DNA of 64,000 bases from Chelydra serpentina. Its lineage: Eukaryota > Chordata > Testudines > Chelydridae. Positions 1 to 12,353 of this stretch are shown piece after piece (position 1 is the stretch's first letter; each line of letters opens with the position of its first letter). Where the stretch lies: assembly GCA_037349315.1 (NCBI GenBank), contig JBAIAC010000019.1, forward strand, positions 21,496,001 to 21,560,000. Direction: 5' to 3'. Both the position numbers and the translations under genes were made by a program. Below the pieces are notes generated by a model. That model was not told where the DNA came from. It did no database searches and was given only the letters and a program-made list of their open reading frames with translations.

Positions 1-19
1 CTCAGATTGGCCATCCCTG
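1..19 (-). mobile_element. Terminal remnant of a hAT-like repeat at the window edge
   Basis: Read on the minus strand the first bases give CAGGGATGGCCAATCTGAG, which matches the end seen near 46354 (CAGGGGTGGCCAGCCTGAG). This looks like the terminus of one hAT-like or Charlie-like family. Only the end lies inside the window, so the class is an inference from the CAGGG start. Confidence 0.35.
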
Positions 20-2280
20 CTATAGAAAGTAGCTACCTGCCTAACACATGGTGTATTGCCAGACACATATAACACTAGTGCATTAGGATCTCCCCTGCCT
101 GAATCAACCAGAATTTCTCCTTAGGGATCCCAGTGCTATATTTGTACCATACTAACTGCAGGAATGTGCCTTAAAGGCACAATCTAGCCCCAATCATAGA
201 GGTTTTATGAAAGAGCTATACTCCCACTCCCCTTTCTGACACTGCACTTTCTTTGTGTTTTTGAGCCAATCCCTTACCTTTTCTGTTGTCAGTTTCTTCA
301 AAATAGGTGTATTGTTTATTCATCTATGTGGGTCTTTGAATGTTAATAAATTAGTGCTTTTAACATGCTACTAAGTAGGCACTGTCTGCTTTACATGTCA
401 AAAAATATCAGTATTATAACAAAACAGTAGGAAATTGTACAACAGGTAACCATAAAGTGTGTTGGGGTTATGTCCCTGTACTTCTGCACATCTACTTTTA
501 ATTCTGGGTCAAGGCCTGTGTCATTGCATGTGTTTGTAAGGCACGGAGTGCAATGGAACCCCAATCCTGATTGTGATCTGAGCACCCAGAATAAATGTAA
601 ATATTAAATACGAAAATACGTTAGTATGGAGATCTTCTGATCTTGTCCAGTACAGATTCTCTGTTCAGCATTTTCAAATTGGACTGGGTACATCCAGGAA
701 AAAGGCACTATATATTGCACAGCTCTCAACAACTATTAGCAAGATGGAAATGTATAGTGACAAATTTGCAAGCTGCAAATGTACAGTCATGAAATTCAAT
801 AGCCTCACAGCTGCACACTTGTAACTTGTGAATTCAGAAAAATGTATGAATTGGCACCAGGTTTCTGGCAGACTATCATTTTACAGATGACACTAACGTC
901 TGGCAGCTTGGTGTCCAACCTTACCCTCGTTTTTTTCCCTATGCTGGAGATCACTAGCTCTGTTTCCAGTAGTTCTCACAGTGTCTGCTGTTTGCTTGCC
1001 TGACTTTGTTTCACCGCATTGTGTTGTAATTTGCAATGGCTCTGTACTCTGTTTCATTGGGTCTGCTTGACTTTAACTGAAGTTGGACTGTATCTGCTTT
1101 GCACAAGTATTTGCCTCTCTCTCTTATCTGCTCAGTGTATTCAAAGTACCTTTTGTTGGGACTATCCTAGTTTTCCTCTTTTATTTATAAAATGTATATC
1201 GATGCAAAATGACCATTACAGGTAAGTAGTTGGTGTACCTGAGTCTCTTGGTATATAATCTACATATTTCCAGATTGTTTCATAGATGGGGAAGGAAACA
1301 TTCTTTAAAATGTAGTATCACTGTGTTATAACCAAAAATAACTTTACACAACTTGCAGTAATGTCATGCTAGAGTGAGGAATGCCAAAAAATGGCCAGGC
1401 TCCCTCAGTTTCCTAATGACATAGGACACCTGCCACAAACTTTATGTATTACTAACCGAAAACAAATATAATTACACACACAACAATTATTTTAAAAGAA
1501 CATTAGAGTTCCCAAGTCAATCATTCAAAACTTATGAAATACCAGAATTAAGGTTAGCCGAGGAGTTAGGTTTAGGAATTCATCTTTTCCTTCTTTCTTT
1601 CCCCCTGTGGACAGCAGGTCTATTATTAATTATCATTATTATTGAGGAGGGGGATAAGACTGTGATCTTACAGACAGGCATATTCTGAAAATGTTAAACA
1701 CAGGGAACGCAGCGAACATGCGCTAAGGGAGACATTGTGAATGGTCCCATAAACAAAAGAGCATGTAACAACTTGCCCCTCTTCGTGAAACTCCTCCTGT
1801 TGAGTGGTAGGCTGGAACTTCACTATGCCTTATAGGCAAGATGCCCTTTAAGGAAACTGTAAGCTGAGGGAAAGGTGAGAAGAATGTAAAGCAAGATCAG
1901 ACACTCAGGTCAAAGAAAACAGAGCTGATGAAGGGAGTAGTGCCAGGGTACAATGTACAAGGGTCGTGTGTGTTGGTGATATGCATGTAACAAATGGCAG
2001 TCATTTATCACATAGGTCCACAATGCATCATAAACCGATTTCCTCATCTGCCCTCTGCCTATTAGCCCGGGGATACTTCCAACATTTAAAAATTCTGAGC
2101 AGTTTTGAACAACTATTACTTTTTTAAAGATATACCAGAGAATGGTCTCTTCCTTCCCCTGCAAGTTTACACGGGCCTGAGACCCAGGACAGATTACACT
2201 GACTGTTGTATTTGTGACAGGTGTAAAATCTAATATCTTCTGACCCTACAAGTTAGAAAAGGGAGCTTTAAACACTCACC
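20..2280. other. No gene recognised; AT-rich unique or very old DNA
   Basis: Short open frames here have no recognisable domain, no repeat-family similarity that I know, and ordinary AT-rich composition. I see nothing that supports an exon, RNA gene or promoter. Confidence 0.5.
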
Positions 2281-2291
2281 ACTACTGGAAT

Positions 2292-2313
2292 AAAAAAAAA
2301 AAAAAAAAAAAAA
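2292..2313. repeat. Poly-A tract, 22 A
   Basis: An uninterrupted run of 22 A follows 'ggaat'. It could be the A-tail of an old retroposed copy or a simple repeat. No LINE or SINE body is obvious just upstream. Confidence 0.8.
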
Positions 2314-2340
2314 GAGAGACTGAGAATCTCAGCTTTCCAC

Positions 2341-2460
2341 TTTGTATTTAGCTGTGACACTCTCAGTACCTTTCCCAGACCTGAAGAAGACCTCTGTGTA
2401 AGTTTGAAAGCTTGTCTCTCTCACCAACAGAAGTTGGTCCAGTTAAGAAAATCGTAAGTT
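2341..2460 (+). mobile_element. Old interspersed repeat, possibly Penelope-like
   Basis: The segment holds 'CTGAAGAAGACCTCTG', then 'TTTGAAAGCTTGTCTC' and 'CACCAACAGAAGTTGGTCC'. I recognise this as a repeat common in turtle and crocodilian DNA. Its order of CTGAnGA, a short variable stem and GAAAGCTT parallels the repeat at 21485-21800. I therefore place both tentatively with Penelope-like retroelements. The copy is diverged and its ends are not clear. Confidence 0.5.
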
Positions 2461-3227
2461 TCTAGCCCCCATGATTGAGAGAAAAGGTTGAAAATGTGAA
2501 GTGAGTCACCTAAAGGATCAGACTCCAGAATGCAAATTAAACTAACACAAATTTTGTTGTTTTTTTTAAAGTCACGATCTCATGATTTTTGACCTATTGA
2601 TGTTGGTAATACTGAATCTCCTCTCTTCCTCCATTCTACTTTGGGGAATGGATTTCCACAGCTGCAATGTTTGCTCAGCACTCTCACTGCAGTCTCAGCT
2701 GTCTCAGGCAGTACAGGGAGACACTGCATGTCTTGAACCACAGCATGCATAGAAGCAGTCAATAGACTGTATTTGCTAATATAATATATCCAAAACAAAT
2801 ATATCTGAATAAATAGGTGAAATTGTATTGGATTTAGTTTTAAAGTATCAGTCTCTGGTTGCATTGCTAAAAATATCTGACTTTCTTTAAGAAAGTCAGC
2901 ACATCAGATCCCATTTCAGAGTAGAGAGGAAGGCCAAATAGCTAGAATACAGGAACCAAAAAGGAAAGGAAATAAATGTGGGGTAATCACTGAACAATGT
3001 AAGGGAAACATTTACTTCTTGTGGCTGCTGATGCTGTGCCCAGCAGTATCTAAAATGGAACAATTTTTAAATTTCAGAAATAATCTTCTGTACTTCAGGT
3101 TTTAGGTCCAGCATTCTCTGTATCTATATTTCTAGATGCTTGTTCAGATAAAGCCTGAACAGTAACAATTTGTTATGTGAGCCGTGACAGTCTCTTTCTC
3201 CAGCTATTAGCTGATTCTAATCTCACT
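2461..3227. other. No gene recognised
   Basis: AT-rich sequence with short open frames only. I see no recognisable gene or repeat body. Confidence 0.4.
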
Positions 3228-3357
3228 TATGTCAGTTTTACATTGATGCAACTCCACTGATTTCAATGAAGTTGTTTTCACTTTATACCAGCTTAAGAGT
3301 TAGATCATGCAACTGCATTTGCCAGGGTGCACCCATAAGTGAGATCAGAATCAGGCT
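3228..3357. repeat. Short palindromic amniote repeat
   Basis: The sequence holds 'GCAACTCCACTGATTTCAAT' followed by 'GAAGTTG', and ends with 'GTGAGATCAGAATCAGGCTG'. This is the pattern of a widespread short repeat in reptile genomes, centred on an imperfect palindrome around ACTtCAATGgAGT. Related cores appear near 10940, 45110, 48230 and 50280. The family name is not known to me. Confidence 0.5.
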
Positions 3358-4074
3358 GTCAGTCTTTAGTCAATAAACAGGCATGGCTTACTACATTAAA
3401 TCAATGTATTATTTCCTGTGTAGACTACCACCTGTAAGAATTAATGTTCAAAAATCTCCTACCTATAGAGTACTTATACTTTTAGCATGTAGTTAGTATG
3501 CTGGAAAAAATACAATATTGTACGTTATTGACATTTTAGAAAATGTTAAATATAATACTAAACTGCAGCTCTCTGTAGGGATTTTGAATTTGAAAAGAGC
3601 CCACAGATGTGAAGTCCTCTTTAAGCCCTGGACATTTTTGGGGCTGGATGTTCAAAAGTGCTCAGCACCAAGTAGTTCCTGTCGTTTCCACTTCAATTTA
3701 GGCAACTAAATGACTGCTGAGTTCTTTTAAAAATCTGACCACTTATTTAAATGCCTAAATAGGAGCTGCTAGTTGCTTAGAAAATCTGCCCGCATTCTTT
3801 TTTAATAGACAAATGCTGGAATCATGCACAATACTAATAGTACTCTTGATAGTTGTATTTATATATCACTGTTCCAGCCCCTTACCTCAGCTTTTGGGAT
3901 GCTGTGCAATAGAATCAAAGCAAATACATATAACAACTTAATAAAAATGTGTCCTATCCACTTCACATATAAACATAGACAAACAAATAAAACGAATACA
4001 ATTTTTAAAGAGGCAATGTGATCATTAAACAAGCTCCTTTTAGGGGGAAAAATACCTATAGGGTTCTTAATTAT
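3358..4074. other. No gene recognised
   Basis: AT-rich DNA without a recognisable coding or repeat signature. The open frames on either strand are short and low in complexity. Confidence 0.4.
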
Positions 4075-4185
4075 TTGTTTGGTTTTTTGCTGTGTTGGTG
4101 GTGGATTGCTTGTTTGTTTTGTGCTTGTATGTTCTTGTTGTGTGGTGGTGTTGGTTGTTGTTTTGTTTTCCTGTTTGTTAAGAAA
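4075..4185. repeat. GT-rich low-complexity tract
   Basis: About 110 bases consist almost only of G and T on the plus strand, mixing TTG, GTG and TGTTT units. It creates long but meaningless open frames on both strands, including a 159-codon frame on the minus strand that is Thr/Asn/Gln/Lys-rich only because of this composition. Confidence 0.75.
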
Positions 4186-6120
4186 TGGGGAAGGGATGAA
4201 AGAAGATGGATCTCCTGGACTTCCTGAATCACAATCTCCCTCCTGGTCTCCCTGTTTTTCCACAGTACACCAACATAACCATACCACCAGACACACTGGG
4301 GCTCTGAAGCCTTGACTTAGTAACTGCTTTCCACCCATCTACATGAGTTGGATATGTAGCAGCTCTGCGGAGTCTGCCTCCTCCCATACACAGGCGGTGG
4401 TGGTACAGCGCACTGATGGAAGGGACTAAGGGGTAACCTTACATCTCCTCTACTCCCTTGCACCAGTGCTCATAACAGGTCATGATCTGGAGTGAAAATG
4501 TGTCAGAACAATAATTATTGTTAATTGAAACTATTTAGAATGTAACCATGTTATTTCTTTAAAGTTTCAGAGAACCCTAATGTACAGTAAAGCTCCTTAT
4601 CTTCCTTCTGGTGCTTTATGGTACTATAGAGATAATAAATTCTTAAAGAAAAGTAACTATTCATGTGCAGAAAATGTAAAAAAAAAAAGTAGAACACTTG
4701 AGGCAAGTATGTATTATAAATATACAAAAATAAAACTCATGGCCACCTCACAAACAACATATAAACCAGGTGTTTACTTTAAAAAGGGATTACATTTCCA
4801 AGCTGAGAACAGTTTATTCCTAACTTATTGCTTAAAAGAATATAAATGTAGACACATCAGGTTTTTTGTTGTTGTTTTTTGTTGTTGTTGTTTTTTAAGA
4901 AACATTGCACAATCTACATAGTCAAACAGGACTGTCAGCAAAAGAAGTATTCACTGGTTTATAATTACATGTTTATTACTCTTGTTTTATTTATTCTAAA
5001 AGGTTAAACTCCCATCTGCCCTTCAAACTTCACACATCACTCTTAGAAAACCATACACAGAGAACGTGTAGTAAAAGTTGATTTACCTATAACTTGGCAG
5101 AGCCACAACAAAGAACAGAATGTAAAGAATGAGTTCTTTTGGCAGAAAGAGACTTCTCTAGAAACAGTAGCCTCAGCCTTTCTGAAACAATGGAGTTTTT
5201 TTTCCCAAACTGAATCTCATGCATTTCTAAATTGCCCAGCGTTTTAATGACTTTTCATACAGCTAAGAAGAACCGTTTCAAAGCAAATCCAAATACAGAT
5301 TGGCGGGGTAGAGGGAAAGAGTTCTCTGGTGACTGATTTCTGTGAAAAAAGCATGCGATCAGAGCATGGCTGTTTCAACATTACTTGAAATCTGCACAAA
5401 CAATAACTGGTTTTCATGTGACATGTAGAAACCTGTTGAATTCAGAACACATTCAACATCCCTCTAGGCAGTAAGCGATGGACGGATTCGTTTCAACCTG
5501 CCTTTATAGTTCACTTTTTGAAAACATACTGAGGTGATGTCATATTTTAGTTTAAAACTAAGTTTTTCCAAATGAAACAATTCAGTTATGTTAAATACAT
5601 CCTTTGGACGGAGGATATTTTTAAAAAATAGTGCACTAATTTGCACTGTTTTGTGCTTCATATTTCTGTAACTCCTGATTTTTAATTGTTTTTACTGTAG
5701 TACATGCTGTTGTACAGGCTACGGTCTTGAAAAGTATGAAAACCTAAGAGTCAACATTTTGATTTTCTCTCCAGAAATCTATTCTCATGAAAGCCTTTCA
5801 CAAACCACAAATTCAAAAATCAAAACTGCTCCAAGTTGTAATATATCACTGGTCTACAATTTTTGAGACGTCATCTGCTTCAGAGATAAAATGTGCTATT
5901 TAGTATGTATTTTCATGTGCTGAATTCAAATACGACAATTAAAACAACTGATTGGCTACTGTTTCTAAGATATTTAAGTTTTTACATTTTATGTCTCTGT
6001 ATATTGTGTAGATAGTAGAGTTTTAATCATAAATTGTAAACCTAGGTCTTTTCATGTGTTTGTGGTTGCTTTACATGATACTATTTCACCTGTCCTGTTT
6101 ATGTAACACTTTAAAAATCA
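4186..6120. other. No gene recognised; right part may be the 3' flank of the transposon next door
   Basis: Mostly AT-rich unrecognised DNA. The segment from about 5690 ('tgctgttgtacaggctac') to 6190 resembles sequence that I associate with the same repeat family as the coding remnant at 6192-7611, so the element may extend left to roughly 5.7 kb. I could not read terminal repeats. Confidence 0.35.
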
Positions 6121-6191
6121 GCAAAGGGGTTATATAAATAAAATTGATTATGAAACAAAAGGCAAAAAACTATTATGTACATAGTTTAGTC

Positions 6192-7611
6192 CTATTCAGT
6201 GTCTACTCGGCGCTTCTTGGCTTGTCTCTTGTATTCATTAAATGGAGCATGTCTTGTCACTGTCCAGCAATAGTCTGCAAGCATTGATGGGCTCCATTTG
6301 CCCTGATAGCGTTTCTCCATTGTTGCAATGTCCTGGTGAAATCGCTCGCCGTGCTCGTCGCTCACTGCTCCGCAGTTCGGCGGAAAAAAATCTAGATGAG
6401 AGTGCAAAAAATGTATCTTTAGTGACATGTTGCAACCAAGGCTTTTGTATGCCTTGAGGAGGTTTTCCACCAACAACCTGTAGTTGTCTGCCTTGTTGTT
6501 TCCGAGAAAATTTATTGCCACTAACTGGAAGGCTTTCCATGCCTTTTTTTCCTTGCCACGCAGTGCATGGTCAAATGCATCATCTCGAAGAAGTTCACGA
6601 ATCTCAGGACCAACAAAAAGACACCTTCCTTTATCTTAGCTTCACTTAACCTTGGAAATTTTCCACAGAGGTACTTGAAAGCTGCTTGTGTTTTGTCAAT
6701 GGCCTTGACAAAGTTCTTCATCAGACCCAGCTTGATATGTAAGGGTGGTAATAAAATCTTCCTTGATTCAACAAGTGGTGGATGCTGAACACTTTTCCTC
6801 CCAGGCTCCAATGACTGTCGGAGTGGCCAATCTTTCTTGATGTAGTGGGAATCTCTTGCACGACTATCCCATTCGCAGAGAAAACAGCAGTACTTTGTGT
6901 ATCCAGTCTGCAGACCAAGCAAGAGAGCAACAACCTTCAAATGGCCACAAAGCTGCCACTGATGTTGGTCATAGTTTATGCACCTCAAAAGTTGTTTCAT
7001 GTTGTCATAGGTTTCCTTCATATGGACTGCATGACCAACTGGAATTGATGGCAAAATATTCCAAGGTCATTCAGTTCACCTTGTGTTATGAGGTGTGGTT
7101 CAGAGGAGGAGGATGGGAGAAAATGTGGGTTCTGTGACATTGATGGTTCAGGACCAGAAGTTTCATCCTCTTCCTCGTCTGACTCAAGTGAGAATGATTC
7201 TGGTGCATCAGGAACCGGCAGTCCTTCTCCGTGGGGTACTGGGCGTATAGCTGATGGAATGTTTGGATAATGCACAGTCCACTTTTTCTTCTTTGACACA
7301 CCTTTCCCAACTGGAGGCACCATGCAGAAGTAACAATTGCTGGTATGATCTGTTGGCTCTCTCCAAATCATTGGCACTGCAAAAGGCATAGATTTCCTTT
7401 TCCTGTTCAACCACTGGCGAAGATTTGTTGCACAAGTGTTGCAGCATATGTGTGGGGCCCACCTCTTGTCCTGATCTCCAATTTTGCAGCCAAAAGAAAG
7501 GTGATAGGCTTTCTTAACCATAGTGGTTATACTGCGCTTTTGTGATGCAAAAGTCACTTCACCACAAACATAGCAGAAGTTATCTGCACTGTTCACACAA
7601 GTACGAGGCAT
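6192..7611 (-). pseudogene. Decayed gene of an unassigned DNA-transposon-like family
   Basis: The ATG lies at 7611 and the last codons end near 6192. The first frame (197 codons, 7611-7018) opens with a Cys-rich zinc-finger-like module: FCYVCG near residue 12, then ICCNTC near residue 55 and CYFCMVPP near residue 93. It ends in an acidic, Ser-rich stretch. The second frame (7054-6521) begins LPSIPVGHAVHMKETY and carries KYCCFLCEW and PPLHIKLGLMKNFVKAID. The third frame (6521-6192) gives NMSLKIHFLHSHLDFFP and SDEHGERFHQDI and ends in a basic tail. A frame break lies near 7050, where family members as I remember them have about 80 more residues, so part of the gene may be deleted. A second break lies in a T run near 6620. 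Such proteins occur scattered in animals and behave like a mobile family. I cannot name the superfamily and see no certain catalytic triad. Confidence 0.7.
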
Positions 7612-8230
7612 CTCTGCTCACTTTGGCTAAACAGAAATGTGTCCCTTTGCAAAATCAAACACTGTCAAATAAGAGAGCACGACACTGTATGATTTCTAGA
7701 GCTGATATAGGGCAATTTGTTCAGCAGAGTGATGTAAGCTTCGTTATGATTGCATCATCCATGACTTCTAGGAATAACATGATGCAATTCATATCATGTA
7801 TGATGCAATACCAGCTTCAGATTGCATCATTCATTGTTTTGCCTAAAAAGCAAGTACTGTCCAAACCCAGTCATAGATTTATTCATAGATCCAGTCAAAG
7901 ATGTATTTTAGTCATTTCTAGTTTAAATTGAGATCCCTTCCCTTTATAACTCACTTATCCTCCGCCATTCCCAAGTCAAGGGTCGTATAGACTGACCCAA
8001 TAGCATGTCTTGAAAACTAGAGCCAATCAACAATTTTAAGCATCATTTTCATTCTCAGTGACCCAGAATTAGTAAAGTTTGACTACATTTATTTCAGAAG
8101 CATTTTGGCTGTAGAGCCGTGTCTGTATCCTACTTAATTTCTATCAAGTTATGATATTCACAGATTAACCATAGAAGACCCATAGTCCCAAAAAATTATC
8201 AGTGAGATTCTGTTAAGCACCTCTTAGAGA
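7612..8230 (-). mobile_element. Probable 5' flank of the 6.2-7.6 kb transposon
   Basis: Upstream of the ATG (minus strand) the DNA contains repeated ATGATGCAAT / ATTGCATCAT words (for example 7782, 7798, 7823), typical of subterminal repeats or a promoter in a DNA transposon. No clear terminal inverted repeat or target duplication was found, so the outer border near 8.1-8.2 kb is a guess. Confidence 0.4.
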
Positions 8231-10090
8231 TGCAGTACAGAGTTTGCAGTCAAGGGACAGCAAAGGGGTAAGGTGACTTTAAGCCATCTTTGCGCCCTCC
8301 CAATTCTGGGCTGCTCCGGGGGCTGGAGAAGCCCCCAGTAAGTTATGGAAAAGTGCTCTGGCTCCACTCTCAACATGTCCCTGCTGCCCCCTAGTCCCAC
8401 TTCCTATGCCAGGGCTTCCAGAGAGGCCCTCGGAAGGCAGCCTGCAGCAGTCGTCCTCAGTTACTGTGCTGGGAAGATTATCCTCTGGCTGCATCCAGGG
8501 CTTTTTGAGCATTTTACCACTCCAGCCCTTTTACCTGGCATAAAGGAGCTGGAGCAGGGTGGCAATCTTACCCCATGAGTCCTGAAGTGGTCCTTCTTTC
8601 TCAGTAATTCAGCAGATATTTAGCAGGGCTATGGATACCTTTTGTGGTCACTGTTCCAGTTGCACGTGTGCAGGCCATAGAAAGCTGAGTAGAAGTGAGG
8701 AAAAACTTCAGGTCTCCTCCTGATCCTTTGAAACCCTGAATCAGAAATGCCTAAATCTGTCCCCCCATAACCAAATAATGAATTTATAAACCTGTAGTCA
8801 CCTGAATCAGAAGATAAACAGATAGTCCTCTCCCTCTGTGGATGGACGGTCAACTACATGTAATTAGTGGGGAAAATATGGCAAACTTCTGTCTTGCCCA
8901 ACTAATTAAAAAAAAAGACATTAAGCCCAAAAGTGTAATAAATGAAAAAACTTACTATGTACACCTGATGCTGGCAGTGTATTCGTTTGCTTCTCATCAT
9001 TTAGTCCAAAAGTTCAACCTCTTCTGACTGCTTTGAAACTAAACATGGCTACCCACATTCTTTAGAATAGGAAATTATTTCCAACACACTTAAATTTATA
9101 AGCGCGAAAAGAAATATATTTTTTGCAATAGTCCATGAGCTAGGAAGATGGATTATTAAACCTGAAGACAGCACCATGAAATGCAAAGGTTTTTAATTAT
9201 TTATACAGTAATACCTTCTTTGGGTGTGTATCCATGATTAAACTGTGCTGCAGTGTTTGCCTCGGGTTGGCATTCTAGGCAAGATGTCACACTTACCCTA
9301 GTAAATAAATTAAAATAATTTTAATTCAATAAAATAAACTAAGTTGGAACATTGTTAGCCAAATGGGAAAGGGCAAGATAAAAAGTAGGTTTTTCCCTAT
9401 ATTTTGAATTAGAATTAAATTGTTTTCAAAACCTATTTAATTAAATTAGCTATTTTGAATCTGTAGGAAATACTCCACATTTAGGCTCAAATTTTCAGAA
9501 ATCCCTAAGTGATTTAGGATTCACAATTTATTGACTTGTGATGAGACAGGATCCTACATACCTAAATCACTTTTTAAAAAGTGAAACTTGGCTCTTAAGT
9601 CACTTAGGAGTGCGGAGGGGGGCGTATTATTATTTAGATTTTAAAATGATAAAGAGATAGCTATCCAAGGCACTAGTCATCTTAGCGCCTTCATTAATTT
9701 ATACAATATAATAAAATCCCAGAAGCATGGAAGTAAATATTCCAATAGGAATGACAGCCAAACACCTACAGAAACCTCTTTCTACCCATTCATCACTGTG
9801 GGAAGTATTTCCTCAGCTCTCTTCAAAAGCTCTCTAAAAACAATTATCTTGCAGTTTATCTGTAATATCTCCAAATTTGGGCTATTTCAGGCTTAGAGGG
9901 GAGCAAGTTCTAGAGTCTCAGAGCCCTCGCAGAGACCATCCCCACAGCTGCCCTCTCTCTTATATAAGATGTCCTGGTCAATATGTGAGCTGCTGATTTC
10001 TACACAAGTTTCAGTGTCAGAATGATTTTAAGATGTAGCCCAACAGAGAGTATATTGCAAGATGCTAGGTACATATTTGGGGTAGCTGGC
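8231..10090. other. No gene recognised
   Basis: Contains a slightly GC-richer patch at 8280-8560 that may be an old repeat, then AT-rich DNA. I see no coding or RNA signal. Confidence 0.4.
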
Positions 10091-10109
10091 TCCTCCTGCC
10101 ACCTGCACC

Positions 10110-10217
10110 AGCATGGCTACACTCTATTTTTAGCATGCTAGCTTGATCAGAGCTGGTGTTGATTTGTCTCCTCAAGCTGGAATTTACCACTGCAGCTCAA
10201 AGTGTACACATACCCTC
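10110..10217. mobile_element. MITE fragment with GTCTACAC-type ends
   Basis: The left part reads 'CATGGCTACACTCTATTTTT', followed by 'AGCATGCTAGCTTGATCAGA'. The right end reads 'AAAGTGTACACATACCC'. The two ends are imperfect inverted copies of each other and resemble the ends at 39411, 46378 and 30350. Target duplications are not clear. Confidence 0.45.
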
Positions 10218-12263
10218 AGAGAGAAAACAACATTGCCAATGAAGAGCAGCCCCATCCACTCCCTCTATGGTCCATCAGTGAACAAGCAACACCTTATATC
10301 AAAGACAGTTGAAGGATCTAATAATGAGTCTGGACCCTGGTCATCATCCATCTACAAGAGCAGTTCATTGACCAGCATGAGCAATCCAATCCCCGTACCA
10401 AAGCCTGGTCTCTACTCAGATTGACAATGGGGAAGGAGATCAGAAACACCTGGATAAAGAGTTCCCTCACACAATGTTCTCTACAATCTTGATCAAGAAA
10501 GAAAGATGCTATACTGGTCAATAACTGTATCAGAAAGTTTGAAAATGTTGTTGGAAAATTTTATCTTTAGTTTTGAAAGTGCAAAGTATTATGCTAATCC
10601 TAAAAGGTATAAGTAAAGCCAATTACATTTTAGGCTTAAAACTGCGGCATTTTCCCTCTAAATTATAGACTTCGTGGAATAAATCTTTTCTTGTTTATCT
10701 AAATTCAGACATTACTATTTAGATTTGTTTCAACTCCTCAGCTGTGAGGCCATGTTGTTTGGTCACCCGGCAACTGACATGATGCCCTTTTCTGAATCTG
10801 TTCTAATTAATTCAGAATCCAGAATAGCTAAACCCAGACTAGACCTCTGCAGACTTCAAAGTACATTCACTGAACACAAACTAGGCCCTGAACCTGCAAT
10901 TGCATACATGTGGGCAAATTCCTGCTCCCACACAGACCTCCATTGATTTCAGCAGGCCTTTGGATGGGCACAGGAGTAAGTACGGATGAATGTCATGATC
11001 AGGGCATAGGTGTGCACAGATGTTAATCACCATTGATTTGTATGGAGTGGATGCCCATGTCCGTTGCCTGATAAGTACAGCACTAAGATATGTTCCGATT
11101 CTTCATGAGAAAATATTCCCAAATTGGATTTGTTAGTAATGCTTTAAATCCAACATTGGTAAAATCCGACCAAGTGGAGCAAAAATTAGTTTTTTATTAT
11201 AATCCTGAAATATATTCTTGCCATGCATTAAGTAAATAAAGACGAGTTTGGCTTTTGTGTGACTGAGATCTAAATTAGTTTATGGATGATGTTCCTTAAC
11301 AATGTGTTCAATCTTTTGCTCCATTTTATCTTAATGAATACTTAACCTCTTGGAAATAGGTTTCTGCCTGAGAGATTAAAGACAAGGTATTAAAGCTTCT
11401 GAAAGAGAAAAACAGTGGAAAGAAAATGTCCTTGCTTAGGTAGTTGTACATCCCTCGAACACAACAACTTACTTTTTAGCGTGAAGTCTATGAAGTTTTC
11501 AGCTGTGCTGGAGAAAAAAAACATTTGCTACTGAATTCAATTAAAAACTAATTTGTAATTAAGATTTAATATTGATGAGTTTACACTTTTGCTTTAATAA
11601 ATGCTGTTGCTATCCACAGCAAATTCTATGTAGATAAGCCACTGAACTGAAAATGTACCATACTTTCTTCAAATTCCAAATGGGTTTGCTTCTCAACACT
11701 TCTAACAAACTAGGGTTTCATTTCTAAATGCACAATATTGGAGATTTTTTAAAATAAAACATGAATATGTTAAATTAAGTAGTAACTAAACATTGCTATT
11801 GTCCATGGACAGACCCCAGCCTGCACTCTCAATACAGCATGCACATACTAACTTGGTGCTCAAAACTCACCGCCTTCCCAGGATTAATTTCTGAAAGAGA
11901 CTTCAATCATTTATATGCTGGCTGGAGTTGATGAGTCAGCAGAAATTACTCTGGATTTCTGTGCATTGTTCTGGTACCTGAAAATATGGTGACACAACAG
12001 AAAAGCCCAGCGTCCCTATACAAGGTCCTAGATCCCGCTGCCACTCCCTTAAACTACCCGTACAGTTAAGTCCCAGTCCCATTACTTCCCCAGCCTAGAA
12101 ATCCACAGTGTCCCTTGTGGACAGAACATCCACAAATACATGAAGGTGACGGTACTGTGGAAGCAGCACTCTCCCCACTTCCATATGGGAAGGGGATCAT
12201 ATGCTAAGTTATTTTATTTATTTCTATATTTGCAAAAGATCCACATGTGAACAACAACATGTA
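10218..12263. other. No gene recognised; one short palindromic repeat
   Basis: The piece at about 10910-11060 ('CCTCCATTGATTTCAGCAGG') belongs to the same loose group of short palindromic repeats as 3228-3357. The rest is AT-rich and unrecognised. Confidence 0.4.
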
Positions 12264-12353
12264 ATTTAGTTGGGGATTGGTCCTGCTTTGAGCAGGGGGT
12301 TGGACTAGATGACTTCCTGAGGTCCCTTCCAATCCTGATATTCAATGATTCTA
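12264..12353 (+). mobile_element. CR1 LINE 3' end fragment
   Basis: The core 'GGTCCTGCTTTGAGCAGGGG', then 'GGACTAGATGACTTCCTGAG' and 'TTCCAATCCTGATATTCAAT' is the CR1 3' UTR, ending in the usual short tandem tail. It is a strongly 5'-truncated copy of about 90 bases with no coding part. The same end is seen at 18590-18677 and 35235-35316. Confidence 0.85.

Noticed and set aside
3859..4338. 159-codon minus-strand open frame
   Set aside because: It runs through a GT-rich low-complexity tract; the Thr/Asn/Gln/Lys runs come from composition and no domain is visible.
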